Assembly (NCBI GenBank): GCA_964616985.1
Contig: CAZTVF010000181.1
Location: 1 to 6,984 of the forward strand
Source of the DNA: CAZTVF01 sp964616985
GTDB taxonomy: Bacteria > Planctomycetota > Phycisphaerae > SM23-33
Direction of reading: 5' to 3'
DNA length: 6,984 nt
Shown: positions 5,159 through 6,984 of the stretch, piece after piece
Position numbering within the stretch: position 1 is the stretch's first letter
Layout of the letters: every line of letters starts with the position of its first letter
Translations under genes and position numbers: made by a program
The notes under the pieces: generated by a model
Database searches by the model: none
What the model was told of the DNA's origin: nothing
What the model saw: only the letters and a program-made list of their open reading frames with translations

Positions 5159-6220
5159 ATGACAAAGCTCGCGTCCGCGTTGATTCTCGCGATGTTCGTG
5201 GCCGTGCCGTCGACAGTGGCCCAGACGTCCCAGCCCGCCCGGCCACGGCTGGCGGTGGTGGATTTCACGGTTAAGGGCGACGTGGGCATCGCCGGCGCGG
5301 GCGAGGTGGTGGCCGAACTGCTGCTCACCCGCCTGGGGCAGGAGCGGTACCAGCTTGTCGAGCGGTCCCAACTGGCCGCCATCCTCAAAGAGATCGACCT
5401 CACCATCGAGCACGTCCGCGACAACCCCGAGAAGGTGTATGGCCGCCTTCGCGGTGTGAAGTACATGGTGCTGGGCAGCGTCAATAAGCTCGGCAACATC
5501 GTCATCACCGCGCGGCTGGTCGACATCGCCAGCGGCGACATCGTGCAGCGCGGCGAGGTGGAGGCCGAGGACGCCCGCGGCGTACAGACGGCCTTGAGCG
5601 ACCTGGCGAAGGTTCTGGCAATGACCGACGAGGAGAAGACGGCGTTCCTCGCCTCCAAAGGCGGGGCGTCGCCCAGGGCCAGCGCCTCGCCGTCGCCCGC
5701 CGGGGTGACCGCCGATATTCCGCTGGACAAACTGCCGCCGCTGATGGTCGCGATCAAGGTGCTCCAGGAAGAGATCAAGGCCACCGACGAGCAAATGAAC
5801 AAGCTGCCCAAGCTGCTGGTCGATCAGGCGGACCTGGTCGCCGTGTTTCGCAGCGAACGCGACTTGCTTCGGGCGAAGATCGAGAACGCCGCCAAGGCCG
5901 GCGACAAGCAGGCCGCTGTGGCGGCGGAAAGCGATCTGGCGGCGATCGAGCAGAAGCAGAACAAGATCCTCGCCGACGTCGCCGCCAACGTCGCCAAGGC
6001 GCTCACCGGCGATCAGCCCAAGGCATTCGTCTCGGTCTGGTTGTATGCGCAGGCCGTCTCGCCGTACTACACCAAGCTCACCGCCGCCCAGAAGTCCGCC
6101 GCCCGCAAGTACGCCGCCGACATCTCGGCCAAGCTCCGCCCCGTCCAGACCTGGCGCGACGCCCAGGACTGGCAGACGCTCATCGACGAGACGCGGCGGC
6201 AGTCGGGAATCGCCAAGTAG
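5159..6220 (+). CDS. Secreted CsgG/LpoB-like domain protein with helical C-terminal half
   Basis: The product is 353 aa. Residues 1-21 form a signal peptide (basic start, hydrophobic core, likely cleavage after TVA-21). No lipobox Cys is present, unlike CsgG and LpoB, so it is probably periplasmic and soluble. Residues 29-155 resemble the CsgG/LpoB domain: RLAVVDF (30-36), ELLLTRL (53-59), YQLVERSQLAAILKE (64-78), YMVLGSV (102-108) and VITARLVDIASGDIV (115-129). A low-complexity SPRASASPSPAG linker (171-182) leads to a charged, Ala-rich helical region (190-285) that could form a coiled coil, then a Trp/Tyr-containing helical end. Family members act in envelope assembly or secretion; the substrate here is unknown. 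ATG 5159 has AAAGG 7 nt upstream; the frame runs back to 5084 but that portion overlaps the promoter and yraN. Confidence 0.8.
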   Translation: MTKLASALILAMFVAVPSTVAQTSQPARPRLAVVDFTVKGDVGIAGAGEVVAELLLTRLGQERYQLVERSQLAAILKEIDLTIEHVRDNPEKVYGRLRGVKYMVLGSVNKLGNIVITARLVDIASGDIVQRGEVEAEDARGVQTALSDLAKVLAMTDEEKTAFLASKGGASPRASASPSPAGVTADIPLDKLPPLMVAIKVLQEEIKATDEQMNKLPKLLVDQADLVAVFRSERDLLRAKIENAAKAGDKQAAVAAESDLAAIEQKQNKILADVAANVAKALTGDQPKAFVSVWLYAQAVSPYYTKLTAAQKSAARKYAADISAKLRPVQTWRDAQDWQTLIDETRRQSGIAK

Positions 6221-6238
6221 CTTGCCGTTCGGCACTGT
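6221..6238 (+). repeat. Dispersed repeat core, second copy
   Basis: CTTGCCGTTCGGCACTGT matches 17 of 18 bases of the arm at 2571-2588, and the inverted arm 2617-2634. It begins directly after the TAG stop (6218-6220) of the CsgG/LpoB-like gene. Only one arm is found here; no inverted partner is visible downstream. Confidence 0.7.
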
Positions 6239-6263
6239 AGAGGCTAGTGTAAACTTGAATGTA

Positions 6264-6368
6264 TGGGTGCCGTGGCTTGCGAGGCCGTACTCGGCCGAGC
6301 AACCACGCCACCGCCACCGCCACCGGCAGCGTTGCGTGGTTGCTGCGCTGCGCAACCCACGGCACCCA
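6264..6368. repeat. Multi-stem inverted repeat with GCCACC triplication
   Basis: The outer arms TGGGTGCCGTGG (6264-6275) and CCACGGCACCCA (6357-6368) pair perfectly and can extend after one mismatch by TTGCG/CGCAA. Inside, AGCAACCACGC (6298-6308) pairs with GCGTGGTTGCT (6334-6344), and its loop holds three GCCACC units (6307-6324). A small GGCCG...CGGCC stem (6283-6296) sits between. The result is a branched fold rather than a simple terminator. Confidence 0.65.
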
Positions 6369-6514
6369 GAGTTTGACCTTGACGACACATTCGGGGGAAT
6401 CGTCGGAATCTGGCCGCGGAGAGAAGAGATGCCCCGGCGAACGCTTCGGGTCTATACTCGTACTAACCATACGTGCTGCAAGGCACGCACCGATTTTCAC
6501 CCCCCGGAAAGTGA

Positions 6515-6543
6515 TTGAAATCGCGGACGTTTTCGCGCACAAT
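6515..6543 (+). promoter_or_regulatory. Likely promoter of nifJ
   Basis: TTGAAA (6515-6520) and CACAAT (6538-6543) are 17 nt apart, matching consensus at 5/6 and 4/6. The start would be near 6550 and give a leader of about 105 nt that includes the hairpin at 6585-6603. Confidence 0.45.
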
Positions 6544-6584
6544 CTCCCTTTCCGTTGCCCGGACTTTTGAGATTACCCCCACCT

Positions 6585-6603
6585 CCGGCCGAAACATGGC
6601 CGG
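6585..6603 (+). promoter_or_regulatory. Hairpin in the nifJ 5' leader
   Basis: CCGGCC (6585-6590) and GGCCGG (6598-6603) form a stem with loop GAAACAT. It lies 38 nt before the AAAGGA ribosome binding site (6641-6646). There is no T-run after it. It may stabilise the message or be regulatory; I recognise no known riboswitch class. Confidence 0.35.
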
Positions 6604-6655
6604 GGTCAACCGGAGAACCTACCAGGCACTCTCCAAGAGTAAAGGAAAACGCGAA

Positions 6656-6984
6656 ATGGCACGCAAGATGGAAATGATGGACGGCAACCAGGCCGCCGCG
6701 CACGTAGCACACAAGGTCAACGAGGTGATCGCGATCTACCCGATCACCCCCTCCAGCCCGATGGGCGAGTGGTCCGACGAGTGGTCGGCCGCCGGCCAGC
6801 CCAACATCTGGGGCACGATTCCGCTGGTGGCGGAGATGCAGTCGGAAGCCGGCGCCGCCGGCGCCGTCCACGGCGCCCTGCAGACGGGCAGCCTGACGAC
6901 GACCTTCACGGCCAGCCAGGGCCTGCTGTTGATGATCCCGAACATGTACAAGATCGCCGGCGAACTGACGCCGACCGTCTTCCA
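6656..6984 (+). CDS. nifJ: Pyruvate:ferredoxin (flavodoxin) oxidoreductase, N-terminal part
   Basis: This is the first 109 codons of a single-chain PFOR (about 1200 aa in full), cut by the window edge. PFOR converts pyruvate and CoA to acetyl-CoA and CO2 with thiamine diphosphate and iron-sulfur clusters, and passes electrons to ferredoxin or flavodoxin in the cytoplasm. The pyrimidine-binding domain I start is plain: MDGNQAAAHVA (8-18), IYPITPSSPMGEW (27-39), EMQSEAGAAGAVHGALQTG (60-78) and TTTFTASQGLLLMIPNMYKI (81-100). T31 and E64 align with the Desulfovibrio africanus residues contacting pyruvate and thiamine diphosphate. ATG 6656 has AAAGGA (6641-6646) 9 nt upstream. Related 2-oxoacid oxidoreductases share the fold, but the wording of these motifs points to pyruvate. 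Confidence 0.93.
   Translation, partial: MARKMEMMDGNQAAAHVAHKVNEVIAIYPITPSSPMGEWSDEWSAAGQPNIWGTIPLVAEMQSEAGAAGAVHGALQTGSLTTTFTASQGLLLMIPNMYKIAGELTPTVF

Larger units (their letters stand above)
6221..6655. other. Intergenic region with structured repeats and nifJ leader
   Basis: These 435 nt hold a diverged copy of the repeat core from 2571-2588 (6221-6238), a multi-stem element at 6264-6368, a likely promoter at 6515-6543 and a leader hairpin at 6585-6603. Short open frames here are repeat translations without family resemblance, so no gene is called. A TATACT at 6453-6458 lacks a good -35. Confidence 0.6.

Noticed and set aside
4973..6388. Long minus-strand open frame opposite the CsgG/LpoB-like gene
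   Set aside because: It is antisense to a gene with a signal peptide, family motifs and a promoter. Its product is Leu/Gly/Asp-rich without recognisable motifs.
6453..6458. TATACT as the nifJ -10 element
   Set aside because: The -35 position at 17 nt (TGCCCC) has no match to consensus. The TTGAAA/CACAAT pair closer to the gene is better spaced.
6585..6603. Known riboswitch in the nifJ leader
   Set aside because: Only one short hairpin is visible, with none of the conserved cores of thiamine or other riboswitches that I could recognise.

Overview
The window is GC-rich bacterial DNA. It has well-packed ordinary genes separated by unusually long, repeat-laden intergenic stretches. The high GC, GTG starts with AAGGA/GGAG-type ribosome binding sites, the compact rpsP-trmD-rplS cluster, and intergenic families such as GGCAAAACGAACC and the GGTGGGCAGGCATGCCCACC palindrome suggest an anaerobic member of Planctomycetota, perhaps Phycisphaerae. 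That placement is an inference from general character, not a search. An anaerobic or fermentative life fits the two flanking redox systems: an [FeFe]-hydrogenase module at the left edge and a pyruvate:ferredoxin oxidoreductase at the right edge.

Layout: (1) Positions 2-70 are the last 22 codons of an [FeFe]-hydrogenase catalytic subunit. A NuoE/HndA-type [2Fe-2S] subunit follows at 87-665, so this is the tail of a multisubunit, probably NAD(P)-linked or bifurcating, hydrogenase operon. (2) Positions 666-1158 lie between convergent genes and carry a ~316-bp nested inverted repeat and a heptamer tandem repeat. (3) A minus-strand gene (1962-1159) encodes a six-helix membrane protein of unknown function. 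(4) Positions 1963-3047 form a ~1.1-kb divergent intergenic region with a four-copy interspersed repeat, a strong hairpin, a perfect 27-bp inverted repeat and, at its right end, a likely promoter. (5) A translation cluster follows: rpsP, trmD, rplS (with an added Ala/Lys tail), then yraN. (6) A secreted CsgG/LpoB-like protein has its own likely promoter. (7) Positions 6221-6655 hold a structured repeat region, a copy of the 27-bp repeat core and a likely promoter. (8) The N-terminal 109 codons of PFOR (nifJ) run off the right edge.

How the genes fit together: PFOR would reduce ferredoxin while oxidising pyruvate, and the hydrogenase could dispose of that reductant as H2, so the two edge systems are metabolically linked although they belong to different transcription units. 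The central cluster supplies two ribosomal proteins and the tRNA m1G37 methyltransferase that protects reading frame. It lacks rimM, which sits between rpsP and trmD in many bacteria.

No clearly novel defence or mobile system is visible. The most interesting material is the dispersed, highly structured intergenic repeats, the unknown membrane protein with a motif that looks like a decayed HExxH helix, and a Glu where E. coli TrmD has its proposed catalytic Asp.
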